Below are positions 35,497-46,797 of a stretch of 64,000 nucleotides of DNA, piece by piece. Source of the stretch: Prinsepia uniflora (Eukaryota > Streptophyta > Magnoliopsida > Rosales > Rosaceae). The position numbers were made by a program, and so were the translations under genes. The notes under the pieces were generated by a model. The model saw only the letters and a program-made list of their open reading frames with translations. It was not told the origin of the DNA and did not search any database. The stretch is from the NCBI GenBank assembly GCA_032719365.1, contig CM064870.1, positions 20,712,738-20,776,737 of the forward strand, given 5' to 3'. How positions within the stretch are numbered: the first letter of the stretch is position 1; each line of letters starts with the position of its first letter.

Positions 35497-37119
35497 TTTT
35501 TTAAAGGCAAAATTCAACAAATTAATAATATATTAAATACTATCAAATAATTTTAGAACAAAAATTAATTATCTAGATAAGTAAATTGAGTTGAGAATCA
35601 TAAAAGTTGAAAATGTAAATTTTTTAATGCAACATTCTATATTTTTTAATTTCTTATCTTTGTTTTAATTAATATTTATATTATTAATTAAGTGTTCAAT
35701 ATATAAAATAACTTATATAACCAAGTATATATAAACTTATATAACTAAATATATATATATATATATATATATAATATGTACACGCAAATTCACCTAACCT
35801 TTTAGTCATTTTGCGAGGCGGTTTCCTACCTTCGAGGCCCTAGACGCTGCCTAATCAGACTATACGACTGCTGTTTTAAACCGTGTATACAACAAGTGAG
35901 AATACATAATTCTCCACAAAACAACTGTGGCAATATATAGATATTGACCCAAAAAATTGCCAAAAAAAATTATATCATCGCTTTCAAATGAACATAAATA
36001 TTACTATATCGCATAATGAATGTGTTTTTTCCTGATGCTTGATTACCTTATATTCTTTATAAAAATGTGGTAATTAAAGTTATTAATTTTTTAAAAAATA
36101 ATATATAAAATTTATATTTATAAATAATTAAATAAATTAGTCATAATTTAGTTATTTATATACTGGAGCGGAGGTACATATGGACCAGAAAGGTCCCAGG
36201 CGCGCCCCTTTCTGCAATGAAATTAATAAAAGATTATTGTGATTGATTCTTGTTGGTGGTGTTATTGTATTTGTGGCTAAAATAGAGTTCCTGCATTTCT
36301 ACGTCTAGTGGCCCGAATATCTGCCTAGATACCAAACTGATGTGTTTTAGCGTGTTGACATTATCACTCATATTATGACCCATCACATGCCCTCTTGCAG
36401 GGTTGGCCCTAGTGTGGTATTAGATTCGAGTTGTATTCTGAATTCTATTTAATTCATTTTATTTAATAATTATATGAAGAATGTTCAATTCAAAATTAAC
36501 ATGTTAATCAACCATATAATTCATTTAACGAATATATCGTGTTCAAATTCAATTAATTGGCATATTTAACCTGTTTAATATATTTAACTTATTTAAACAC
36601 TAAAATTTATTAAGTATATACGAGAATGAAAATATCATTTTCACATAAATATTTGCATTTAAATTTATGTTTATATCGACTAACATTTTGATATCGATAT
36701 CGATATCGTTCCAATTAACAAAAAAAATATTGAAAATTTAATTCAAAATTTTTTGAATGAAATTCTAAGAACTTAAGTGCCTAATAATATTTATATAAAA
36801 CTAATACTTATATATGGAAATTGAGGGGATATTTTTTTTCCTTTTATTTTTATACCAAGACGCTTAAATACGAGTATGTTCACGTAAATATTGCGACGGA
36901 AATTTCACGAATATTGCATATGTTTCATCTATGTATATAAATAAATAAATGGGTAGATAATGAATTAGTAATTAATATGTTGATATATAGGTCATTATAT
37001 GAATTAATAAGTTGATCCGAAATTCACCCGTTTTGTATTATAAAAAATTGATTAAATTGATCTAAAATTTTAATCATGCAAATTGACCTAAATAAATTTT
37101 GTTCGATTTTTCAGTGTGG
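35497..37119. other. AT-rich DNA with a hAT-derived end fragment
   Basis: No gene. It holds an AT microsatellite (35,749-35,773). At about 36,675-36,815 is a stretch with 'atatcgatatcgatatcg' followed by 'acttaagtgcctaataat', collinear with the hAT 3' end at 62,729-62,850. Confidence 0.6.
35749..35773. repeat. AT dinucleotide microsatellite
   Basis: About 12 AT units. Confidence 0.9.
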
Positions 37120-37960
37120 CTAAAAATTGCCACACCTACATCAATAAAACCATATGTGATGGCCTATGGGATTCTAACTTGTACGCCACATAGTCGTAAG
37201 AAAACATTCTGATACTCATCATAACTCCCTGGCAACAAGCGAAAATCTCCTTTCAAATTCTTTAACATGCTTGCTGACCATGATGATTTTATGACCATTC
37301 TTGAGCAAGCTTTTAACTCCCATTGTGATGGTTCTCATCAGTTTAAATTACTTGTTGCCTTAAACGTGTTAAGTCATCTTTGAAATGGTTGAATAGGGCT
37401 CCTCTAGCTGATGTCTTTGGGGCCGTCTTGATTGTTAAGGCTGTGTTAGATGCTTACCAAAGAGATTTAGTTGATGCTCGTGGTGATTTGGCAATTATGG
37501 AAAGGAAAAAATTTCTTTCAAAGAAGTTTGCTACTTATCTTCTGGTTGAAGAAAGTTTATTTAGACAAAAGGCCCGTATTCAATGGATGAAAGGTGGGGA
37601 TTTGAACACGACCTTCTTCCATAAGGTTATTAAAAAGTGTGTTAATCATAATAAGATTTTCTCTATTACTCGGAATGAAGGTTCCATTGCTAGTGAGGAT
37701 ACTGAAGTTAAGACTGGAGCTGTTTATTTCTTTCAAAACTTGTTTGGAAGTGTTAGACTAGTTAGCGAGTTGCAGTTCCAGGATATGATGTTGGCTTTTG
37801 TCTCCGAAGACCAGGTCAATTCTATGATTTCTGTTGTCTTAGATGACGAGATTCGTGACATCGGCTTCAATCTTAAGCCAAATAAGGCGCCTGGTCTGGA
37901 TGGTTTCAATGCATATTTCTTCCATCGTGAATGGCCAGTTATTGGTCCCCATATGATAAA
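37120..37960 (+). pseudogene. L1-type LINE ORF2, 5' fragment (endonuclease end to RT start)
   Basis: The segment begins in the C-terminal part of the endonuclease region (TICDGLWDSNLYAT), then SPFKFFNMLADHDDF of the linker. A frameshift near 37,358 leads to a long frame with ARIQWMKGGDLNTTFFHK and the RT entry motif NLKPNKAPGLDGFNAYFF. It stops at the target site of the inserted LTR element. Codons PHMIN before 37,960 continue as VVKEAFSTLK at 52,385, so the LTR element simply interrupts the frame. It is 5'-truncated, as is usual for LINEs. Confidence 0.88.
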
Positions 37961-38310
37961 TGTAACGACCCGTCTCGAATTTCGTGATTAATAAAAATTA
38001 ATTAAGGATTAAGTAAGGACTAATCGGGGCCTTAATCGATAATTATCAGACGGTCGAGGTAAAATGACGATTTTACCCCTAGAAGGGTAAAAAAGTTAAC
38101 TTTTCACCCGAAAGGTCAATGGAACGTGCACCAAGGTCCATTACATATATCGAGACGATACGAGTTCGTAGACATGCAACATGTCGAGATCAGACATCGT
38201 ACGGAGAAGTTACGGGTCTAGAATCGTTTCCTGAACTATTCACGATTGCACAAAAATCGAGAAGAGTTGACATTTTCTTTGTTTGCTATTGGGCCCAAAA
38301 TATCTCATAT

Positions 38311-38352
38311 GGATCAATAGATGAGTGACAAGTGTCACCCACCCATTGATCC
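38311..38352. repeat. Extended dyad in 5' LTR
   Basis: Here the conserved dyad extends to about 20-bp arms: GGATCAATAGATGAGTGACA pairs with TGTCACCCACCCATTGATCC around AG, with few mismatches. Confidence 0.75.
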
Positions 38353-38546
38353 ACACAACACATACATGCATCGTCTCTCATTCCTTCCTATTTCATTCAT
38401 CCACGCGAAACCCACCCCAAACCTTCATCTTCATCTATGCTACCGCATGAGGTAGAGATTGAGAGTGAGGGAGGACTGAGAGACGACAGAGGATGAAAGT
38501 GGAGCCCTAGACAGTGTCTGGAAAACCCCAAAAAATCAGGTAACCC

Positions 38547-38635
38547 GTAGCGCCAGAAAGTGACACGTAGCGCCAGAGAGTGACACGTAGCGCCAGAGTG
38601 TGACACGTAGCGCCAGAGTGTGACACGTAGCGCCC
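38547..38635. repeat. 20-bp tandem repeat in 5' LTR
   Basis: Four and a half units of 'gtagcgccagagtgtgacac', nearly identical. I do not see it in the matching part of the 3' LTR. Confidence 0.92.
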
Positions 38636-39845
38636 GTCAGGGAGTGTCGCATGGCAGTTTGTCAGACCTGACAGGTGTTAGTCCTGTCAGGCTGACGTCA
38701 GCAGTGACATTAGCTAGGGCTGACGTCAGTAGATTTGATGAAATTATAGTCAAACACGAGTAAATGATATCGGGCTATGACCCAGTTATGATTTATGAAA
38801 AATATTTAGGGCATGAGACCCAGTTATGGATTTGATAGGATTCAAGGAATGCTGGATTTATGAAGTTTTTTTTAACACTGTTTTATGATGGTTTGTGGAA
38901 ACGGATTTGATGAAATTATATCCGGGCGTAGACCCATTTGCGATGATTTGAGATATGTTTTGCACATGACCATCCTCTATGATGTGATGATAGCCTCTGG
39001 ACATCGACCATCCAGTGTGATGTGTGATCCTAGAGAGGTCACGAGGACACTGCCTGTAGGAGTATCAGAGATGGAAATTTTGTAGACGTCGACCATCATG
39101 TGTGAGGTGTGTTCCTATAGATGCCATCGCTCAAATGTCGACCATCCTATGTGATGTGTGATCCTGAGTTATAGCACCTAGACATCGAGCCACGGGCTCC
39201 GAGCCTGGTGTATATTCAGATGTGTAATTCTGAGTCGCACGAGTAGCGCTGATATCGTGACTGGTGATGATGTGAGATGATTGGATATTGGATAAAGAGG
39301 ATTAGTGATTATGTTTTCATGAGACTCCGGATGTGAGTCTATGGTTCGAGCAAAGGCCTTATTGAGGTGCGTTTATGAGATTGTTTTGGGCTGAGATATT
39401 GGATTTGGGTTAAGACCCACGTGATTTGGTTTTGGGCTGAAACCCTAATGAGGAAATGGCTTTGATTGAGTCTTGTTTTCACTGTGTTTTGATTTGAAAA
39501 GAAATATGATTTACTTTTGAGAAATTATTTGAAATACTTGTGTTCTGATGCATGCATGCTTTTTAAGTGAAGGGTATAAATGTCTTTTCGATAAATTGAT
39601 TTTATAAACTATTTATTTTGTCCACTCACATTTTTTTATGGGTTTTGATACCCTTCAAGTTGATTACGGATGTGGGCTATAGAAAAGGTCGAGACATTAG
39701 ATACCGCTACATACTCCACAAGTCACTGTGCACTCTAGTAACCCCAAACGGGTTATGGTTTATCCCTGGTCTGGCACGTTGTGTCAGACAGGAACATGTC
39801 GCATCCCGCGATAATCCAGGGTGATTGGGATGAGTCGTGTCAGTT

Positions 39846-39857
39846 TGGTATCAGGGC
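39846..39857 (+). other. tRNA-iMet-like primer-binding site
   Basis: TGGTATCAGGGC lies three bases after the 5' LTR end, one mismatch from the canonical TGGTATCAGAGC. Confidence 0.85.
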
Positions 39858-42800
39858 ACTAGGTTGCTCGTGAGGTGTTGCGCATGTGTCGAATGTGATA
39901 CCTTCACAAGGATAACATCCCGTCATCAACCTAATAGTAAGGGTAAGGATAGGAAAGTTAAGTGGAAATAAACCCTGGATAGATTATGTTACGCATAGTA
40001 TCCTTTGTTTCCATGAGGTTTGACCTCGAGTAGGGTTGGGTATGACGACTCAGTAGAGTTGAGACTGAGGAACAGTCAGGATAGATGTTCTGCTGTGAGT
40101 AGCTGAGGTCGTGGATGACTCGAGTTGAGATTGGTTGGACAAGTTACCAGGAGAGTGGTACTTGTGGATCGGATCCCGGGGTGGATCGTATTAGCGGATT
40201 ATACGTTTTTGAGCGGTTGGTACAACCGGAGAGTTGCCCTCATGAGTGCGGAGTCTTAGTAGCGGAGTGTTTCTTGGATTTGTCTACATAAGGTTTGTGG
40301 CAGACATTGTTATCGATAGACGTGGATGAGTCATATCGATCCTAGTATGATCATGTTCCCAGTGAAGATTGAGGCGATGAGGATTCAGCAATCGTGTTGA
40401 GATTCCTGCATTTGGTGTAGAGGTATGTGATTGTTGCTCGGTATGAGCAGAGGCTTGGGGTTTTAGCTCGGTTCGTACTGTGAGACGACAATAGGAAAAG
40501 ATGAGCTTTGGTCGATGGTGATTGTGTCTAGATGTCATACTATCTCCGTGGGGATGAGTGAGATAAGTTGGATGGAATCCAGCAGTGATTGGTGGAAACC
40601 CAATGGAGATGACTGAGATAAGTTAGATGGAATCCAACAACGATCGAGAAGAATGGATGGAATCTTCGCAGCGATCGGATTATTCCGGATGTAGCGATCG
40701 ATGTGCGGGACAGAGAGGATCCCGAGTGGCTCAATGAGATTTCAGTATCCAACCAACCAGGGGGTATTCTAGGATTACTGGAGGCACGGGGTATGCCTGG
40801 AGTGGTGATAGGTACCTTAGTTATCCTTTGACGGATTACACGAGTGTTGTGTGCAGCAGGAGTTGATCCCATAGATTTGGGACGTGCGAACTAGTACTCA
40901 GACTAGTACGGTGATGGAACCACCTATTGGTGGAATAGAAGATAGATCGTAACCCAGTTCGCAATCACCCTGTCAGAAGGTACCGACAGAGTTGAGATCA
41001 GTGAGAGTGCAATTACAAGACCTAGTGGAATTGGGGTTAAGTTTACTTGGAATGTCACTGAAGGGAAACCCAATGTTCTTTGTTGAAGTTTGATGGAACT
41101 TCGAGAGTTAGAGATGACAAGACAACTGGACAATATAAATATACTTCCTTGTCCTCGAAGTTCTTAGTGAACTTCTCATCACTCATGGATGTATAAGCTT
41201 GTAAAAGTTGAGCTGATTGAGGAGTGATACGACCATGTGAGGAGGACTACAGTAGCTATCAACGAATATTATTGATTGGAGAAGGAGATTTCTCAATTTT
41301 TCTTGGGTTCGAAAACGGTGTAAGAACTTCTAAAACTTGGATGAGTTGTGGAGTGGAAAGTTCTTGGTATCACATGACGTGATGAGTGAGTATCAGATCT
41401 GGTGGACCCGTGTTGGTATTATGGGTCATTGGCTGAGAAAGCTAGTGTGGATCCTCGGTGGATTGAGAGGATTGAGATGCGTGTGGATGGTTGTGGATCA
41501 AGGCGATTGAGGATCGCGGTGAGTGTGGATCGAGATGCTTATGTATCGAGAAATTTTTGGACGGATTTGGGTCATGGATAACTGTGATGGTGGATCTAGA
41601 CGATCGAGAGGATATAGATAGTGTTGGATTGACATCGGTAAACTATGACAGTTAAGATTGGATTCACTCAGATTGGATGAGTGGCATTGAGTGTCGGGTG
41701 GAGGTTATCCCCGTGATTGCAGTTTGTTGATGGGACTAACTCGTAAGGTAGTCAATCTAGTAGGGAGATGATAATTGAGTGAGTAGAATTTTGATTACTG
41801 CTCTAAGTTGGCTATTTAGCCGAGTGTCTCAAGAGTTGTTCAAGTGACCACGAGAACTTAGAGAGGACCTTGCGTGTTGTCATGTGATATGTCTAGAGAA
41901 GAGATCAGACACACAAGATCTAGTGTTAAGCTGCCATGCCAAACCGATAGATGAGCCAGATAACGATCAGATTGAATTCGAAATTGATGTGAGCCGATAG
42001 ATGGACTAGATCCGAGCTATGTCGGTATATGGCTATTAGTACGTAGACAGACGTTGCATGAATGCAGTCCTTGAGCAGACCTGAGTAGTACCTTTGTGTT
42101 TGTGTGATTGTTTTGATGTGGGTGCACATGTGAGTAGTGCATGTTGGACAGTGAAATTGATGAGTATTGAGCGATCTGACTGATGTAGTACAACCATCAT
42201 ATTGAGTCCAAGATGGACATGGTATGAAAATCGGATAGGGTCTAATGTTGATTGTATAGTGAGTACGAGGACTAGACATATAATATTATACGCTAGTGCA
42301 GAGTAGCTTTAGAGGGTTCAATGATTGTGTGAGCATGGAGCTTAGGGCCATGATAGGCCAGAGGAACCCTAGTAATTATGTGTGCAACTATCTCTGCTAG
42401 AGCAAGTATTTGATGGGGTCCAGATACATCATAAGTGTATCGACAAGATGAGTGAGATGTTGGTTTATGTATCGAGATGATGTGTGAGATGACAGTTTGG
42501 GACTCGAGAGGAGTCAGGATCATAGTGTTGGTCGCTGAGTGGCACGAGGTACGGTGTTGGGACTCGAGAGCGAGTTGAATATGTCGTTAGTGACTCGAGT
42601 AGTCACAGTGGAGCCTTGAGTTACCAGCTAGACACGATGGGCATGTCGTGAGTTTGATTAACGGTTAGAGACCATTGAGTGAGACAAGGAATTTGGCAAC
42701 ACTCCTACTGAGTAGGAATGTCAGCATGGATTGTCAGTTGAGTAGCATCGTTAGCAGGATTGCCAGCTGAGATGGACTATTAAATTGGCTTGTCAGCTTA

Positions 42801-43099
42801 GATTTCGAGTACACCTGCGTGAGTAACAGGTAAGATCGACGAGTGTCGATGTCTCGTTGAGACTTGAGATTGAGTGTTGGGATTTCAAGTGACAGTTGGT
42901 CACTATTGGATACGGTCACGGAGGATGAGCTGAGTTTCAACATTGACCGTTGGATTGTAATTAACAGCAAGTGACGTTATTTTTTGTGCATACTGTGGAT
43001 GGAGGCTCTCATGTGTGCCTCAGAATGAAGGCAGAATTGGATTTTTGCAGTTTTGGCACGGTTTGGAGACGATTTGAATTTCGAGGACGAAATTATTTT
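39858..43099. other. Non-coding interior of plus-strand LTR element
   Basis: No frame above 117 codons and no pol motif on either strand. The plus strand is G- and T-rich with many 'gatgag/gtgagt' words. The 3' end reads 'tttcgaggacgaaatt', like the other element's interior. Confidence 0.7.
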
Positions 43100-43112
43100 A
43101 AGGAGGGTAGAT
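43100..43112 (+). other. Polypurine tract
   Basis: AAGGAGGGTAGAT directly before the 3' LTR start at 43,113. Confidence 0.85.
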
Positions 43113-44657
43113 TGTAACGACCCATATCGAATTTCATAATTAACAAGAATTAATTGAGGATTAAGTAAGGACTAATCTGGACTTAATCAAGGATTATCGG
43201 ACGGTCGAGGTAAAATGACAATTTTGCCCCTAGAAGGGTGAAAAAGTGATTTTTTGACACGAGAGGTCAATGACATGTGGATCGATGTCCATTACACAGA
43301 TCGAGATTATACTTGTCCATAGATAGGCGATATGTCGAGATCGAACATCGTACGAGGAAGTTACAGGTCTTGAACCATTTATTTAACTATTCACAATTAC
43401 GCGAAAATCGAGAAGAGTTGACTTTTGCTTTGTTTGCTAGTGGGCCCAAAATATCTCATGTGGACCAATAGATGAGTGCCAAGTGCCACCCATCCATTGA
43501 TCCACACAAAACATACATGCATCATCTCCCATTCCTTCCTATTTCATTCATCCACCTGAAACCCACCCCAAACCTTCATCTTCATCTATGCTGCTGCGTG
43601 AAGGAGAGACTGAGAGCGAGGGAGGATTGAGAAACAACGAAGGATGAAGCTGCAGCCCTGGACAGTGGCTGGAAAATCAAGAAAAACCAAGTAACCCCGT
43701 TTAGGTTGGATTTTGGATTTTGAGTTTTCGGTGTTTGGGAACTGTTCTGATGACCCGGTTGTGTTTTCTGAGGTTGGACGAGTGCATAGGATCGAAAATG
43801 GACGAAAAGGGATGGCTAGACAGGCCTAAGTTCGAGTTTGAAATTGGACCCGTGAAGATTGATCTTGGCTAAAGGTTTTCAGGTTGGTTTTCTCGCTTTT
43901 AACATCGTAGATCGATTTTTGGGAGTGTGACGAGTGTTTAGGAAGAAAAATGGAGGAAAACGGTGGCTGGACAGTTGAGTTTTGGTCAGGTCGAGGTCAC
44001 GGGTGAAATTGACTCATTCCAAATAAACGGGTCGACTCTCTGAAGGTTAAAGATGATGATGTGGCATGCCATGTCATCGTGTCAAGCCATATGGCTAACT
44101 AGAGGGTGACATGTGGCTAGGTGTCAGTCCAGCCAGCAACTGACGTGCCAGTGCCACATCACACTTGTCTGACCACGTGGACCAGTAAGAGGGTGCCATG
44201 TGGCAGGGTGTTATGAGTTCTCTGGTGAGGTGGCAGGTCCACGTCAACATTTTCAAACCACGTGGACCAATGAGATAGTGCCACGTGGTAGTGTGTCAGA
44301 TTGTCAGAGCTGACGTGTTAGTGACACGTGGTAATGGTGATGTCAATAAGTGATGTCAGTAGGTGATGTCATCACGTGACACATGGCACCAGTTGGGGAA
44401 TGCCATGTGGTAGGTTGTTAGACCTAATAGGTGTAAGACTTGTCAGGCTGACGTCAGTATTGACTGGCGTTGATTGAATTTTGACCAGCGCGTGGGCACG
44501 AATTTTGATGTCAAATTGGTCTTGTTGAAAGTTTTTGACATTCTAAATCCAATGGTGGTGGTTTCAGGTAGATCAGAGATCTTTTGATAGGTTTTTTAGA
44601 TGTTTTTTTCCTCGATAAGCGTGTTTGGGATACGTTGACCGTTCCGTGAGTATTAAG
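43113..44657 (+). repeat. 3' LTR, first part
   Basis: Starts TGTAACGACCCATATC and is collinear with the 5' LTR start, including the dyad at 43,471. It is interrupted at 44,657 by the solo LTR with target TTAAG. Confidence 0.85.
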
Positions 44658-46797
44658 TGACAAGACCCATCCCAATCCCCCTGGAATATCCCAGGATGTG
44701 CCTGCTCCGGTAAGGAACCACGTTCCAGACAAGGGGTAAACCATAACCCGTTCGGGGTTATCTAGAGTGCGCCAAAAACTATGGTGTGCGTTGCGGCATG
44801 TGATGTCTCTATCATTGCTACAGCCTGCATCCTGATCAACCTAAAGAGTATCAAAAACCATAAAAGCTGTGAGTGCACAAAAATAATCAGTTATAAAAAT
44901 AGTTTATCGAAAATACATTTATACCCTTCACGTAAACGTATGCATGCATTAGAAAACAAGTATTTCAAATATTTTTTTCAAAAGCAAATAGTTTTGCTTT
45001 TCAAATCAAAACACAGTGAAAAATACTTCTTAATCTGGGGCCCAAAATAAAATCACGTGGGGTCTCAACCCAAAATATGAAACCATGTGGGGATCTTAGT
45101 CCATCATCATCATCAGTCATGATTCCAATCCCACCAACGCATGCCCATAAGCTCAAGGAATGCTCTGATCCTGAGCATATCGTCGTAAACACATCACCGG
45201 TCGACAATCTCCATATCGTCGTGAACATATCATCGATCGATCTCATATACCTCACTCCTGAGTCAAGCCTCCCATGGTTGCCGCCTCTCTCGGCTGCTCG
45301 ACAGCAGGCGTATCGTGACCTCTCCGTACCTCGAAGGCGAGCATTATCTCCAAGGTGCTCTTTGGGGAAACATATTCACAACTAGAGGCCCTCTCATAAA
45401 ATCTGAGTCTTTAAATTCCCGAGTCTTTAAACTCAAAATCATAATTATCATTTTGAAAACAGTGGAAACATTTTCATAACTGCTGTAACTCAAATTAACA
45501 CAGTTATTTCTCACAAATCATCTCAATAGGGTCCACGCCAAGAATATAGTTTCATCAAATCTGTTTCCATAAAACCATCATTGAAAATAATGTCTATGAA
45601 CACTTCATAAATCCAACATTCCTCGAATCCTATCAAATCCACAACTAGGTCTCATGCCCGAAATATCTTTCATAAATCTCATAACTAGGTCACAGCCTGA
45701 TATATCTCACGTTTGAATATATTCTAAGTCAAACCATAAATGCACTGGGTCATGCACCTGAAAGATATTTCTAAATTTGAAAACCATTTCATTGTTCAAA
45801 TCATTTTTCGTATCCCAATAATCAAAGGGGATTTCCAACTAGAACTCATTCCCAAATCTCAATTTCACGCATCTCTGTGAAATCCTTCAAAACCGTAAAT
45901 CAAATCCTTGGTTTCATGCCTCTCTGTGAAACCGTCAAATCATATAATCACATGCACGTAGTGTACTTGGCATAAGCCCAAATATCATATAAACATAAAT
46001 CTCGAACTATGTGTAATATCGTCAAAAAATGCGATATAAAATATATTTAAATTATATGCACTCAAGGCATCTCAAATCATGTTCATAATACATACAAAAC
46101 AGTTATGCATGCATCATATTTCATAAAACAAAGTCCACTCACAGACCGTCCGTGCTGCGCCCTCCGAAACCAGCGTCGTAAGTGACTCCAGGGCTAATCC
46201 ATACACTCTGAGACATCTGGACTTATCCAAATCATACTCAAAGGTTACTACCAACATGTGCAAGTCCTAATCATAAACTCTCAAAACTCCCAAAACGGTT
46301 AACGTGTCCCGAACACGCTTCCTGAGGCTAAAAACCTCTAAATAACCTACCAAACGATCGTCGATCAACCTGAAACCACCATCATTGGATTCAGAACATC
46401 GAAACCTTTCAAACAAGATCAATTTCACCTCAAAATTCGTGCCCACGCGCCCTCAAGCACTAGTCAAAGTCCATACGCACTGGTCAACAATGGTTAACAC
46501 TGGTCAACGCTGACGTCATACTCACAGGTCTGACAACCTACCACATGGCACACCCTGATTGGTGCCACGTGTCACCCTCTGACATAGCCACATCACGTGA
46601 TGTCGTCATCACTAACACGTCAGCTCTAACAACCTGACACCCTGCCACGAGGCACCACCTCGTTGGGCCACGTGGTTTGAAAGGTCCACGTCAACTGCCA
46701 CGTCATTTGACACCTTCTAACATGTTGCCACGTGGCACCACCCCACTAGCCCACGTGGTCTAACATGGCTAACGTGGACCTACCACGTCAGCTACTG
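44658..46797 (-). mobile_element. Minus-orientation solo LTR, first part
   Basis: Starts TGACAAGACCCATCCC. Together with 49,682-50,736 it forms one solo LTR of about 3,195 bp. The flanks are a perfect TTAAG duplication (44,653-44,657 and 50,737-50,741). No interior sequence is present. Confidence 0.88.

Larger units (their letters stand above)
37961..39842 (+). repeat. 5' LTR, internally deleted
   Basis: 1,882 bp, starts TGTAACGACCCGTCTC and ends GAGTCGTGTCA. The 3' LTR, once its insertion is removed, is about 3,182 bp. The 5' LTR lacks about 1.3 kb, with one junction near 38,740 (after a 'gacgtcag' word), and it has gained a 20-bp repeat block at 38,547-38,635. Confidence 0.85.

Noticed and set aside
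40284..42970. Several 70-117-codon minus-strand frames in the LTR element interior
   Set aside because: They show no domain motif, no consistent orientation and no homology between the two coding-empty elements that I can see. They are chance frames.
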